A DNA stretch of 64,000 bases from contig JAZUBA010000044.1 of assembly GCA_045638265.1 (NCBI GenBank), forward strand, positions 186,001 to 250,000, written 5' to 3'. The notes under the pieces were generated by a model. The model searched no databases. It saw nothing but the letters and a program-made list of their open reading frames with translations, and had not been told where the DNA came from. A program made the translations under genes and the position numbers. Source of the DNA: RGIG4140 sp045638265 (GTDB lineage Bacteria > Pseudomonadota > Alphaproteobacteria > CAAHEQ01 > UBA3637). Positions 51,540-61,026 of this stretch are shown piece after piece (the first letter of the stretch is position 1; every line of letters begins with the position of its first letter).

Positions 51540-53186
51540 ATGAAATTTCCGCACAAGTTCATCAAATCCGAACATGGTCGCTCTATGGTGGAAATATTGG
51601 GCGTTTTAGCCATTATCGGAATGTTGAGTCTGGGTAGTGTATGGCTATATGATTATGCTTCAAAATTTTATGAAGCCAATCACATTCAAGATTCACTCGG
51701 CAAAGCCAAAAATTTGGCTGATGTTAATCAATCTTCAACACATATTCGTGAAGTGGAACGTTTGTTACGTCAAACAGTCGGTCAATATAACCCTCAAATT
51801 CAACAGACGGAAATCAGAAACCCTGATACGGACGGTCAAAAAATGACTTATACCGTTACGCTGAAAGAGGTTGATAAACGAGTTTGTCTGTTGACAATGA
51901 ATAAAAAAGATGTCTTGTCCTCTGTTAATATTACGATTATGGCGCCTGCATCAGCAGATGAATGTGATAGCGGTATGGATATGGCGTTTGCATTTGATAC
52001 CATTCGGACGGATATTGTCTGCCAAAATGATAGTGATTGTGCGGGAACACATAATCCGTTCTGTAAAAACGGACAATGTAAAGCGTGTGAACCATCGGAT
52101 TGTCATGGAACAGAGCCGATTTGTAACAAATACAGCGGTGCTTGTGAGCCGTGTAGCAACGATAATGAATGTCATCCGAACAAATGTGCGACAAACGGTA
52201 GTTGTGGAGAATGTTCATCAAACGAGCATTGCACAGATGAATTCAGACCGATTTGCGACACATATGAAGGTGTATGTAAACCTTGTGCAACCGATGGTGA
52301 TTGCGAACCGAAATATTGTGCCGGAAATGGAACTTGCGGGGAATGTTCAGCACATCCACACTGTCCGAATACAAAGCCAAAATGCGATGCCGAAGTAGGT
52401 GTTTGCGAGGCTTGTCCGACTGGAACACCATTTTGGAAAGCTGATGAAGAAAAATGTATTACATGCTATGATTCTAACAGTGCAACACCTTATTGGAATA
52501 ACACAAAACAACAATGCGTGAAATGTTTACAAAACTCACATTGTAGTGGTACAACACCTGTATGTAATTCATCAAATGTGTGTGAAGCTTGTCCAAGCGG
52601 ATACGGATTTAGCAGTTCTCAGAATAAGTGCGTTGTTCAACGAACAGTTACAATTAACAATGTCGGCACAAAAACAACACAAATCGTATTAGATGGTGAT
52701 ACAATGGCAAAACCATCTGCTTCTTATCCGGATTTCACATTCAACCATTGGTCTACAACAAAAGGCGGTGGTGCGGTTACTTTCCCATTAAAAGTGACCT
52801 CAAATATAACTTTGTATGCTTATTATAGAGCAGCATCGGAAATTGACGTAGGGGATTATCCGTTAAATAAATGTGGCGGTGGTCGTTTAGGTTCCGAACA
52901 TACTGAAACATCTCGAACATTCTCTTATAGCACACCACAACAATTTAAATTATATCTCCGTTCAGCTTGGAATAATGACGGATATAATTGCTCTGGGAAA
53001 CAAGGTTCATTCTCTTGGGTATTAGATGGTACAACAACAGCAAATATAACAACCCATTGTCAAAATATTAATGTTGGTGTAGGTAAAACAATTGTTTTAC
53101 AACCATACAGTGACTGGTCAAAATATTGTGATGTTGTCTGGCGCGCTCATCTTTACCGCACACCGCAAATTTCTTATCCGTATTAA
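51540..53186 (+). CDS. Cys-rich pseudopilin-like protein with InlB-type repeat (548 aa)
   Basis: Start at 51540 with GGGAGA upstream. Leader residues 1-13 end in Gly, then RSMVEILGVLAIIGMLSLG. Residues 1 to about 300 are nearly identical to the paralogue at 42912, including the Cys-rich modules (CATNGSCGECSSNEHC). They diverge after about residue 300. Residues about 365-435 form a Listeria-Bacteroides (InlB B-type) repeat: VTINNVGTKTTQIVLDGDTM, then FNHWSTTKGGGAVTF, and ITLYAYY. A distinct C-terminal domain of about 110 residues with four Cys follows. Under control of element B, now in the A-tract-proximal state. Terminator at 53203. Confidence 0.87.
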   Translation: MKFPHKFIKSEHGRSMVEILGVLAIIGMLSLGSVWLYDYASKFYEANHIQDSLGKAKNLADVNQSSTHIREVERLLRQTVGQYNPQIQQTEIRNPDTDGQKMTYTVTLKEVDKRVCLLTMNKKDVLSSVNITIMAPASADECDSGMDMAFAFDTIRTDIVCQNDSDCAGTHNPFCKNGQCKACEPSDCHGTEPICNKYSGACEPCSNDNECHPNKCATNGSCGECSSNEHCTDEFRPICDTYEGVCKPCATDGDCEPKYCAGNGTCGECSAHPHCPNTKPKCDAEVGVCEACPTGTPFWKADEEKCITCYDSNSATPYWNNTKQQCVKCLQNSHCSGTTPVCNSSNVCEACPSGYGFSSSQNKCVVQRTVTINNVGTKTTQIVLDGDTMAKPSASYPDFTFNHWSTTKGGGAVTFPLKVTSNITLYAYYRAASEIDVGDYPLNKCGGGRLGSEHTETSRTFSYSTPQQFKLYLRSAWNNDGYNCSGKQGSFSWVLDGTTTANITTHCQNINVGVGKTIVLQPYSDWSKYCDVVWRAHLYRTPQISYPY

Positions 53187-53201
53187 CGGGTCAGAAAAAT
53201 G

Positions 53202-53236
53202 GTAAAAAAAGGAGTCGGTTTCGGCTCCTTTTTTAT
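53202..53236 (+). terminator. intrinsic terminator of the 548-aa pseudopilin-like gene
   Basis: AAAAAAGGAGTCG and CGGCTCCTTTTTT pair around a GTTT loop. Confidence 0.87.
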
Positions 53237-53385
53237 TATCTGACAGAAAAACGCAAATAAAATGTATTTGATTTATTTTAAAAGAATTTTTATGGTTATA
53301 TGAGAGGTAAAATTAAATATTAATAAACCGTTGAAATCTAATGTTCAATAAAATTATCTATCAACAATATTAAAATTCAAACAAT

Positions 53386-54174
53386 TTATTCCATAGAATT
53401 ATTATTATAATTTGTACCCAACCACGCCATTAAATCAATAGATACATTTTGTTCATCTACAAATCTGTTTCCAAGCGTTCCTAATGTTTTGGTCAAAGTA
53501 CTGCCTTTGTTTTCATTTGTATCCGTTTTCTCAACTTGACGAACAGGTGCTATGACACCGTTCTGATAATATCGAACAGAAAACTTATCATCTGACATAT
53601 CGTAACCATTGTCAAAGAACATTTCGTTGTTTTGTGGTAAACGTTGCATGGTAGAACGTGAAAAATCATATGTAATTTCCTCACCATGTCGTAATCCGTT
53701 TTTATGCTCACTGGTGCGTAATAATTCGCCATCTTCATTAAAAACAGATAAAACACTGTCGCCTTTTTTACCTGACCATGACGTTTCAATATTTGGATTG
53801 CCTAAAACACCCAAATCCTGAATGGCAGCAAATGTAACAGCATCATATTTATCCGTATGGTGAGGTTGACCGTCTTTATAATAAATGGTATAAGGGAATG
53901 TCGCAACCTGTTCATACGTAACTTGCGTTAATTCACCATGATTATAAATAGCTGTTACTGTTGAGCCGTCAAAACTCTCTTGTGTAATTTCCTGACCGTG
54001 TTTTTTGCCATCTTGATAAGAAACTGTTTTACGGATACTCCCATCATCACTCATTGAAGTTGCGACCGCTGTACTGTTTCCTTCCGTGCCGGTCCATTTA
54101 ATATTAAAATGAGTTGCCCCCGTAAAATTAGGAGCAAGTACATCTGCTTCCAATGTTGTGAGTTTTCTCCCCAT
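53386..54174 (-). CDS. MORN-variant (YwqK-like) repeat protein
   Basis: 262 residues with several degenerate 'Y.dG..hG' repeats: TVSYQDGKKHGQEI, TIYYKDGQPHHTDKY, RTSEHKNGLRHGEEI, VRYYQNGVIAP. This is the MORN-variant repeat seen in YwqK-type proteins. There is no signal peptide. The N-terminal part (EADVLAPNFTGATHFNIKW) and C-terminal tail are not recognised. GGGAAGGGG precedes the start. YwqK has been called an antitoxin component, but no toxin is visible here. Single gene. Confidence 0.65.
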   Translation of the reverse strand: MGRKLTTLEADVLAPNFTGATHFNIKWTGTEGNSTAVATSMSDDGSIRKTVSYQDGKKHGQEITQESFDGSTVTAIYNHGELTQVTYEQVATFPYTIYYKDGQPHHTDKYDAVTFAAIQDLGVLGNPNIETSWSGKKGDSVLSVFNEDGELLRTSEHKNGLRHGEEITYDFSRSTMQRLPQNNEMFFDNGYDMSDDKFSVRYYQNGVIAPVRQVEKTDTNENKGSTLTKTLGTLGNRFVDEQNVSIDLMAWLGTNYNNNSME

Positions 54175-54335
54175 TCATATCCCCTTCCCAAAGAATATTA
54201 CTTTTATTAATTATAGCCGATTTTTTTTAACTTGTCCACTTAATTTTTTTTATTTTAAACAGAAAAAAATACTTGTTTTTGTCTTGTTTTTTGTGTAATA
54301 TAGAGAAAGCATTTATAAACAGAAAGGATGAATCA

Positions 54336-56858
54336 ATGTTTTATACTCTTATTATTCTTCTTGCACTTATTACTTCTTGTTGGACAACCTATCGTTTGAC
54401 ACACAAAACAGAATTATCCCGACAAAAAAGAATCGGTATTTGGATAGGTTTCTTTTTAATTTGGCTCACACCGTTGCTGATTAAAAAGAGTTGTTTAGTA
54501 ACGGGAACAACATATTCATTCTTATATCATTGTTTATATTTTTTATATGTATGGGCATTTTTATTTTTCTGTTTTATGATTATCAGAGATATCATGTACA
54601 GTATAAGTACATTGATTAAAAAAATTAAAAAAGAATCTCAACCTACATTGGAATGGAAAGAAGCTAAACGATTAAATCGTTCTAATCGCCTTTGGGGAAT
54701 TGTAGCGTTGATACTGACACTTTATGCGTTATATGCGGGTTTAAAAACACCAGCTGTTAAAGAAATCAAATTATATTCCAATAAAATTGACACAAGCATC
54801 ACTTTGGTTGCTTTAAATGATATGCACTTGCACCGTGCCTTATCGGAAAGAAAGGTTGAAAAAATTGTCAACAAAGTCAATTCCATTCGTCCGGACGTCA
54901 TTGTTTTTGGCGGAGATTTGGTAGATGACCATGCGACATATTTGCATAATCAACTGTTCATTTTATCTAAATTACGGGCTCCGTTGGGCAAATATGCCAT
55001 AGCGGGCAATCATGAATATCATATTGGTATTGAACAAGCACAAGAATCTTTACGAGAAGCGGAAATCAATTATTTACAAAACACCGGCATTCAAATTACA
55101 CCTAACGTCTTTTTGGCTGGGGTTCCTGATGTTATATCCACACGTCATGGGGATGAATCAGCACATGTTGAAAAAGCATTGTTAGATGCCGGTGAAGATA
55201 ATTACAAAATTTTATTGGCTCATCGTCCGAATTTTATTGACACATTGAAACCAAAACAAATTGATTTACAAATATCAGGTCATACGCACGGAGGACAAAT
55301 TTTTCCGTTCCACTTAATCGTGAAATATGTTAATGGTTATCTTTCAGGATTGTATGAAACCAAAAATGGTCAATTATATGTTTCACGAGGTTCAGGACAA
55401 TGGGGTCCGCAAATGCGTTTGTTTGCTCCGGCTGAAATTACGGTCATTCGGTTAAATTCTATCCCTCAAAATTTACCGTCTACACTCTCAAACATTATGA
55501 AAGTCAATGACCCGGATACACCGCCAAAAGAAACAAAAACAGATGTTTCTGATACGCAAAATATATCAGAAAAAGCCAAAAACGTATCTGATAACCCAAC
55601 GCAAAACAAAACAGTATTATTACCTTTTGTTAAAAAATCAAGTAAATCTGATAACCCCAATCCGTTTATCAAGAAAGAAACTCAACCGACAAAATTGGCA
55701 GATAAAGAGATAACAACACCAAAACAAGAACCTGTTTTGCCGAAAAAAGAAGAAACGGTTGAAAAACCCGTTCAACCGAAAACTGAATCGGCAAAACCAC
55801 AAGAAAAGCCGTATAAAATTGACATTCGCAAAGTCATAGAACATATTAATTCGCAAGAAGACAGTATGGCAGAAGTAAAACCTCAACCATCAAAAGTGAT
55901 TGAACAACAAAAACAACTTCAAAAAGATACACAAGAAGAACGTGTACAACCGATGAATGCACCAAAAGTCAAAAAACGGCTTGTTCCGAAAAAAATGGAA
56001 CCGAATAAAGAGAGCCTCCCTGTTATTCCGAAAAGAATGGAACCGAACAAAGAGAGTATTCCCGTTAAAAAAGAGGAACCTAAAAAAACGATAAATAATA
56101 CAAATATTCAAGGCATTATTGAAGTTTTAGAACCGTTAAAAGACGACAAAATCAATCAGTCATCAGAAAAAGCGAAAGCAATCAATCAGGAAATTGATGC
56201 CTTATTGGAGGAAATTCGGCAAAACCAACTGAAAGAAAAAGAACAAAAGAAAACACAGGCAAAAATTGTTCAGATTGCAAAACCGGTTACTGAAAAAACA
56301 AAGAAATCTGATAAAAAACCAACAAGCGAAAAACAAGAACCGCAACCAAAAAAAGAATCGGTTATTCGTCAGGAAGAATTGTTTGTTGAAGTTGTCAAAA
56401 ATGAAAGTGGCGTCAGTCATATTCGCATTTACAATGCCAATCACGAAATTATTGCCGATACATCTTTAAAGGAAGGTAAAAACGTTCAAAAACGAACAAC
56501 GGAAGATGCGGAAGGTAATATTATCACGCATGAAACAATTATGCATGTTCACAGTACGCCTGAAAAACACATCACACATCGGACACATCAGGTGTCAGAA
56601 GGAAAAGTTGTCAAACCGATTGTTCAAGAAAAAAAGACTCAACAACCGAAAACTCAACAACCAAAAGCGGTTAAAGATACTCAAAAACAAGTAACGAGTA
56701 CAATTTATACCGTACCGACAACAGTGCCGGTTAATGCGCCTGTTATTTCACCAAACGGATATACAGGTCATGAAGTACCACAATATCAATATCAACCATC
56801 TTCTGCTTATTCGGGAACATATTATTATATCATACCGCAAAACAGCATAAGTTATTAA
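54336..56858 (+). CDS. membrane metallophosphoesterase with long Lys/Pro/Gln-rich tail
   Basis: 840 residues from the ATG at 54336 (AAAGGA upstream). Three to four membrane helices lie in residues 1-145. A YkuE-type calcineurin-like phosphoesterase follows at about residues 150-370, with all metal-ligand motifs: LNDMHLH, FGGDLVDDH, AGNHEYH, SGHTHGGQIFP, and the closing GSGQWGPQMRLFAPAEIT. The remaining 460 residues are low-complexity, rich in Lys, Pro, Gln and Glu, with near-repeats such as PKKMEPNKESLPVIP and PKRMEPNKESIPV. A small ordered part at about 690-760 (SHIRIYNANHEIIADTSLKE) precedes a Tyr/Pro/Gln-rich end. Relatives stop after the catalytic domain, so the tail is an addition; its role is unknown. 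Terminator at 56865. Confidence 0.8.
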   Translation: MFYTLIILLALITSCWTTYRLTHKTELSRQKRIGIWIGFFLIWLTPLLIKKSCLVTGTTYSFLYHCLYFLYVWAFLFFCFMIIRDIMYSISTLIKKIKKESQPTLEWKEAKRLNRSNRLWGIVALILTLYALYAGLKTPAVKEIKLYSNKIDTSITLVALNDMHLHRALSERKVEKIVNKVNSIRPDVIVFGGDLVDDHATYLHNQLFILSKLRAPLGKYAIAGNHEYHIGIEQAQESLREAEINYLQNTGIQITPNVFLAGVPDVISTRHGDESAHVEKALLDAGEDNYKILLAHRPNFIDTLKPKQIDLQISGHTHGGQIFPFHLIVKYVNGYLSGLYETKNGQLYVSRGSGQWGPQMRLFAPAEITVIRLNSIPQNLPSTLSNIMKVNDPDTPPKETKTDVSDTQNISEKAKNVSDNPTQNKTVLLPFVKKSSKSDNPNPFIKKETQPTKLADKEITTPKQEPVLPKKEETVEKPVQPKTESAKPQEKPYKIDIRKVIEHINSQEDSMAEVKPQPSKVIEQQKQLQKDTQEERVQPMNAPKVKKRLVPKKMEPNKESLPVIPKRMEPNKESIPVKKEEPKKTINNTNIQGIIEVLEPLKDDKINQSSEKAKAINQEIDALLEEIRQNQLKEKEQKKTQAKIVQIAKPVTEKTKKSDKKPTSEKQEPQPKKESVIRQEELFVEVVKNESGVSHIRIYNANHEIIADTSLKEGKNVQKRTTEDAEGNIITHETIMHVHSTPEKHITHRTHQVSEGKVVKPIVQEKKTQQPKTQQPKAVKDTQKQVTSTIYTVPTTVPVNAPVISPNGYTGHEVPQYQYQPSSAYSGTYYYIIPQNSISY

Positions 56859-56864
56859 GGTATC

Positions 56865-56899
56865 AAAAAAGGGACGGTAACACGTCCCCTTTTTTTTTA
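56865..56899 (+). terminator. intrinsic terminator of the metallophosphoesterase gene
   Basis: AAAAAGGGACG and CGTCCCCTTTTT pair around GTAACA, with a long T-run. It also serves the convergent esterase gene. Confidence 0.87.
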
Positions 56900-56910
56900 C
56901 TATTGGCTGA

Positions 56911-57558
56911 TTAACGATATAAATCTTTTAAAAATATTTTAATTTCATCAAAACATAATTCATCAATGCCATGTCCCATAAACGGACTGGTAAATGTTTT
57001 CACATCTTGCCCCATTTGTTTTAATGTACTTGCACTGATAGATAATGCATTAACAGGAACCACATCATCCATATCACCATGTGTCAATAAAACAGGTAAA
57101 TGATATAATGTTTCAATTGGTCTGACAAGCGGAACGGCGGACATACCAATAATACCTTTTATCTGATTTTTAAGCGTATATGCCGTCCAAAATGCCATTA
57201 ATCCTCCTTGTGAAAATCCGGCAAGTGTCATATTTTCCAGTGGAATATGATATGTTTTTGAAATTGTTTCTACGTAATCTACAAGTACAGGTACCGATTC
57301 GTATGCTCGTTTTGTCAAAACATCTAAATAATCTACTGAAATAGCTTCACGGGGAATATAATCATCTAATGAAAACCATTCATATCCGCCAAACATCATT
57401 TGTTTAGTGCCATTTGGTGCAAAAAAGGCTGTTTCAGGCAAATCAGGCATTAATTCTTTCCCTAAACCGATTAAATCTCTGCCGTCAGCCCCATATCCGT
57501 GTATGAAGATAACGGCATTTTTGGCATTTTGAGGGATATATTTCTCATCTGATAACAT
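56911..57558 (-). CDS. phospholipase/carboxylesterase family alpha/beta hydrolase
   Basis: 215 residues from the ATG at 57558, chosen for AAGGAG seven bases upstream; the frame runs a further 50 codons upstream without a good signal and through the neighbour's promoter region. FIHGYGADGRDLIGLGKEL is the oxyanion region. The nucleophile is in LAGFSQGGLM, and the Asp and His are in THGDMDDVVP and FMGHGID. These are esterase/thioesterase relatives of bacterial carboxylesterase YpfH and acyl-protein thioesterases. Substrate unknown. Divergent from the secreted 181-aa gene. Confidence 0.88.
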   Translation of the reverse strand: MLSDEKYIPQNAKNAVIFIHGYGADGRDLIGLGKELMPDLPETAFFAPNGTKQMMFGGYEWFSLDDYIPREAISVDYLDVLTKRAYESVPVLVDYVETISKTYHIPLENMTLAGFSQGGLMAFWTAYTLKNQIKGIIGMSAVPLVRPIETLYHLPVLLTHGDMDDVVPVNALSISASTLKQMGQDVKTFTSPFMGHGIDELCFDEIKIFLKDLYR

Positions 57559-57632
57559 AAAATTCTCCTTGATATGTTGATTTGAATTGTGTATACTCTG
57601 ATTTATATAGTCATATAAAGGAGAAAAAAGCA

Positions 57633-58178
57633 ATGAAAAAATTAAGTTTCTTATTAGCAACCACTCTGATTTTAACATCAACAATTGCCGATGCACAAAG
57701 TCGCACAAGCAAAGGTTTAACCGAAGTAGACAAATTAGCCATTACAGCCGGTGCCGCACAAGCTTGTTTGGCGGATTCAGACAAATTGAAAAATTATGAA
57801 GTTATTGTCAGTCGTATTTTGGCCAATCCAACCGTTAGCGAAAAAGAAGAAACAGAAGTGTTGACTGCTTATGCACAAAAGAAATTACAAGTCTATCAAG
57901 AACAAAAGAAAGCCCCTGAAATGGATTGTCAGGAAGTATTGCGTCGTTTTGATAGTTTGCCGATTTTTGAATCTGTTGTCTATAAAGACGGTACGATTAA
58001 ATTACCGGACGGCAGAACAATTAAACCCAAACGCCCGATTAAACAAAGTGGTGATGTAAAGGCAAAAACTGAAAAGAAAAAAGAATCTGCCAAAAAAAGC
58101 AAGATGAAACCGTTTAAAGTTAAACCGGCTGATAAAAAGGAAGAAAAAAAGCCTTTCCGTCCAAAAGTCATTCAATAA
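57633..58178 (+). CDS. secreted protein of unknown function with basic C-terminal tail
   Basis: 181 residues from the ATG at 57633 (AAAGGAG upstream). A signal peptide (MKKLSFLLATTLILTSTIADA) is followed by a helical domain with two Cys (AAQACLADSDKLKNYEVIVS and PEMDCQEVLRRFDSLP), then a strongly basic Lys/Pro-rich tail (residues about 125-181). I do not recognise a family. It ends 15 bp before recG and is probably cotranscribed. Confidence 0.7.
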   Translation: MKKLSFLLATTLILTSTIADAQSRTSKGLTEVDKLAITAGAAQACLADSDKLKNYEVIVSRILANPTVSEKEETEVLTAYAQKKLQVYQEQKKAPEMDCQEVLRRFDSLPIFESVVYKDGTIKLPDGRTIKPKRPIKQSGDVKAKTEKKKESAKKSKMKPFKVKPADKKEEKKPFRPKVIQ

Positions 58179-58193
58179 AACATGCTTTAATTT

Positions 58194-60281
58194 ATGCGTC
58201 CGGAAAGTTTAAATGTTTTATTTAAAGAAGTCACATCATTGGCGGGAGTCGGTGATAAAACGGCATCTTTTATTAAAAAACTATGCGGACCGCATTTAAT
58301 TGATATGTTATTTCATTTACCGGTTGGTGTTAATCATCGGCCCTTTATTGAAAAAGCTTCTCAAATCAAATTCGGACAATATGGTACGGTTCAAGTCCAA
58401 ATTCAAGAACATCTGGCACCCCCGAGAAAACGGGGACCCTATCGTATATTCGGGGAAATAGTTAATTTCTCACAAGAGATTGAATTGATATTTTTTAATT
58501 ATCATGCCGATTATCTGACAAAACAACTTGCTGTTGGAAAGGTGTATTTTATATCGGGCAAAATTGAACGGGACAATGGTCGGCTGAAAATTTTGCATCC
58601 GGATTATATCACAACAGATAAAACCCGCATTCCTGAATTTGAGGCAATTTATCCTTTAACCGCCGGATTAACAAGTAAAGGTATGGTAAAATCCATTCAA
58701 ACCATTTTATCGCACACACCTCATTTAGAGGAATGGCTGGATAAACCTTACCAAACTCAAAATCAATGGCCTGATTGGTTAACAGCACTTCAAAAAGCAC
58801 ATCATCCGCAAAATGAATCAGATTTAGAACTCACAAATCTTGCTCGTCAACGATTGGCTTATGATGAATTGTTGGCTAATCAATTAGCTTTATTGCTTGT
58901 ACGTGCCAAACAAAAAAAACAAAACGGTCAAATTCTCGCTAAAACAGATATTCATATTTCTGCATTACTTCAAAATTTGCCTTTTGCTTTAACAAATGCC
59001 CAAAAAAGAGTTATTCGGGAAATATCTGATGATTTAGCAAGTGATAACCGTATGATGCGTTTATTACAAGGAGATGTCGGTAGTGGCAAAACCGTTGTAG
59101 CACTTGTGTCTTTATTGCAGACTGTTGAAGCCAAACAACAAGGTGTATTAATGGCACCGACAGATATTTTAGCCCGTCAACATTTTGAATCCATACAAAA
59201 AATGTTAGGCAATATACCTGTTCGCTTGGCATTATTGACCGGTCGGGATAAAGGGAAGAAACGAGAAAAGATTTTAACGGATTTACAAAACGGTGATATT
59301 GACATTCTCATCGGAACACATGCTGTTTTTACCGATGATGTCAAATATGCCTCATTAGGTTTGGCAATTGTAGATGAGCAACACAAATTCGGTGTTCATC
59401 AACGTTTAGCCTTATCTCAAAAAGAAAAAGGCGTTAATATGTTAGTGATGACGGCAACACCGATTCCCCGTACATTAGCATTGACAAATTTCGGAGATAT
59501 GGATATTTCGGTTTTGGATGAAAAACCGGCTAACAGAAAACCGATTGAAACACGTGTTATGCCGATGACAAAAGCAGATGAGCTTGCTCAAAAACTGTAT
59601 GACAAAATTCAAAAATCCAGTGAAAAGATACAAGTATATTGGGTTTGTCCATTAGTTGAGGAATCCGAAAAAAGCGATTTGATGGCAGCTGAAAAACGGT
59701 TTGAAACGTTACAAAATGTTTTCGGTTCTCGTGTCGGATTGGTTCACGGCAAAATGAAAAGCACGGAAAAAGACGCTGTTATGGATAAATTTTCAAGTGG
59801 CGAATTAGATGTTTTGGTTGCAACAACCGTGATTGAAGTCGGTGTAGATGTAAAAACGGCAAGCATTATGGTTATTGAACAAGCAGAACGATTTGGATTG
59901 GCAGGATTACATCAACTGCGTGGGCGTGTCGGACGTGGCGGAACGCAATCAACTTGTCTGTTGTTATACGGCAACAAATTAACACAAACAGCACAAGCCC
60001 GACTCAAAATTATGCGAGAAACGGAAAACGGCTTTTTAATTGCCGAAGAAGATTTGCGTTTGCGTGGTGCCGGCGAAATTTTAGGTGCAAGACAATCGGG
60101 TATGATGTGTTTTAAATTTGCCGATTTATCCGTTCAAGGAGACTTATTATATACTGCTACACAAGATGCTAAAATGATTTTAAACAGCGATCCTCAATTA
60201 AAAACAAAACGGGGACAAGCCTTGCGTTACTTATTATACTTGTTTAAGAAAGACGAAAAACTGCCCTTATGGGGTATGTAA
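58194..60281 (+). CDS. recG: ATP-dependent DNA helicase RecG
   Basis: 695 residues with the RecG layout: a wedge/OB domain (about 50-180, ending VYFISGKIERDNGRL), the SF2 helicase core with Walker A LQGDVGSGKTVVALVSL, DEQHKFGVHQR (DExH), TATPIPRTLAL, and motifs V/VI in VIEVGVDVK and QLRGRVGRG. The C-terminal TRG-like motif follows (DLRLRGAGEILGARQSG). It remodels stalled forks and recombination intermediates. The Shine-Dalgarno is weak, consistent with coupling to the upstream gene. Confidence 0.95.
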   Translation: MRPESLNVLFKEVTSLAGVGDKTASFIKKLCGPHLIDMLFHLPVGVNHRPFIEKASQIKFGQYGTVQVQIQEHLAPPRKRGPYRIFGEIVNFSQEIELIFFNYHADYLTKQLAVGKVYFISGKIERDNGRLKILHPDYITTDKTRIPEFEAIYPLTAGLTSKGMVKSIQTILSHTPHLEEWLDKPYQTQNQWPDWLTALQKAHHPQNESDLELTNLARQRLAYDELLANQLALLLVRAKQKKQNGQILAKTDIHISALLQNLPFALTNAQKRVIREISDDLASDNRMMRLLQGDVGSGKTVVALVSLLQTVEAKQQGVLMAPTDILARQHFESIQKMLGNIPVRLALLTGRDKGKKREKILTDLQNGDIDILIGTHAVFTDDVKYASLGLAIVDEQHKFGVHQRLALSQKEKGVNMLVMTATPIPRTLALTNFGDMDISVLDEKPANRKPIETRVMPMTKADELAQKLYDKIQKSSEKIQVYWVCPLVEESEKSDLMAAEKRFETLQNVFGSRVGLVHGKMKSTEKDAVMDKFSSGELDVLVATTVIEVGVDVKTASIMVIEQAERFGLAGLHQLRGRVGRGGTQSTCLLLYGNKLTQTAQARLKIMRETENGFLIAEEDLRLRGAGEILGARQSGMMCFKFADLSVQGDLLYTATQDAKMILNSDPQLKTKRGQALRYLLYLFKKDEKLPLWGM

Positions 60282-60289
60282 AAATATTA

Positions 60290-60324
60290 TAAAAGGGAGA
60301 ATTTTTATCTTCCCCCTTTTTTAT
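60290..60324. terminator. terminator between recG and the marC-like gene
   Basis: AAAAGGGAGA and TCTTCCCCCTTTT pair imperfectly around ATTTTTA, with T-runs. It is at a convergent junction. Confidence 0.75.
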
Positions 60325-60329
60325 CTTAC

Positions 60330-60953
60330 TTAACCACCGTTACTAATACGTTCTACAATAAGTGTAACGTTTGTAATGAAAATCTTAAAGGCGATGGCTA
60401 ACAATAAAATACCGAAAAACTTTTGAAGCATATAAATGACGCCACGACCAAGAACGGCTTCAATTTTTTCCACAAAGAACAATACAAAACTGATAACTCC
60501 AACATTGGCAGCAATGGCAAGTAAAATATTAATATCGGCATATTGTGCCCGAATGGTCAACAATGTTGTTAAAACACCGGCACCGGCTAACAATGGGAAT
60601 ACAATCGGGATAAATGTTGCATCTTTTGAACCTCTTGGTCCACCACCTTTAAAAATTTCAATATCAAGCATCATTTCCAAACCGAAAAAGAAAATGATGA
60701 TAGAACCACCGATAGCGAAAGTCGGAATATCTAATCCGAACAAAGACAAAAAGGCTTCTCCGATATAGAAGAAACTAAACATCATTATTGTTGCATATAA
60801 CGTTCCTGTTTTCGGATTAACAATGCGACCTCTTTCTTTATTGTTTAAAATAACAGGAATAGCACCGACAGCGTCAATAGCAGCAAACAAAACCAAAAAA
60901 GCACTGGCAAAGTGTTGAAAATTAAACTGTTGTAAAAATGACATCATACCCAT
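60330..60953 (-). CDS. MarC-family (UPF0056) integral membrane protein
   Basis: 207 residues from the ATG at 60953 (a second ATG at 60947 is possible and is better spaced from the GAGGAG signal). Six membrane helices with the family pattern: ASAFLVLFAAIDAVGAIPVIL, IGGSIIIFFFGLEMML, PIVFPLLAGAGVLTTLLTI and FFGILLLAIAFKIFITNV, in order. The 'DPVGxxP' motif is present as DAVGAIP. The transport function of MarC proteins is not established. The frame continues upstream into element C without a start signal. Confidence 0.87.
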   Translation of the reverse strand: MGMMSFLQQFNFQHFASAFLVLFAAIDAVGAIPVILNNKERGRIVNPKTGTLYATIMMFSFFYIGEAFLSLFGLDIPTFAIGGSIIIFFFGLEMMLDIEIFKGGGPRGSKDATFIPIVFPLLAGAGVLTTLLTIRAQYADINILLAIAANVGVISFVLFFVEKIEAVLGRGVIYMLQKFFGILLLAIAFKIFITNVTLIVERISNGG

Positions 60954-61026
60954 ATACTCCTCTATAATAAGGTAGGGGATAATATGACTCTTCTTTGCTT
61001 TTGTCAAGAAAAATTTGTGCGTTGCG

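Noticed and set aside
53386..54174. Toxin-antitoxin locus around the YwqK-like gene
   Set aside because: There is no adjacent toxin-sized gene; the name rests only on the repeat family.
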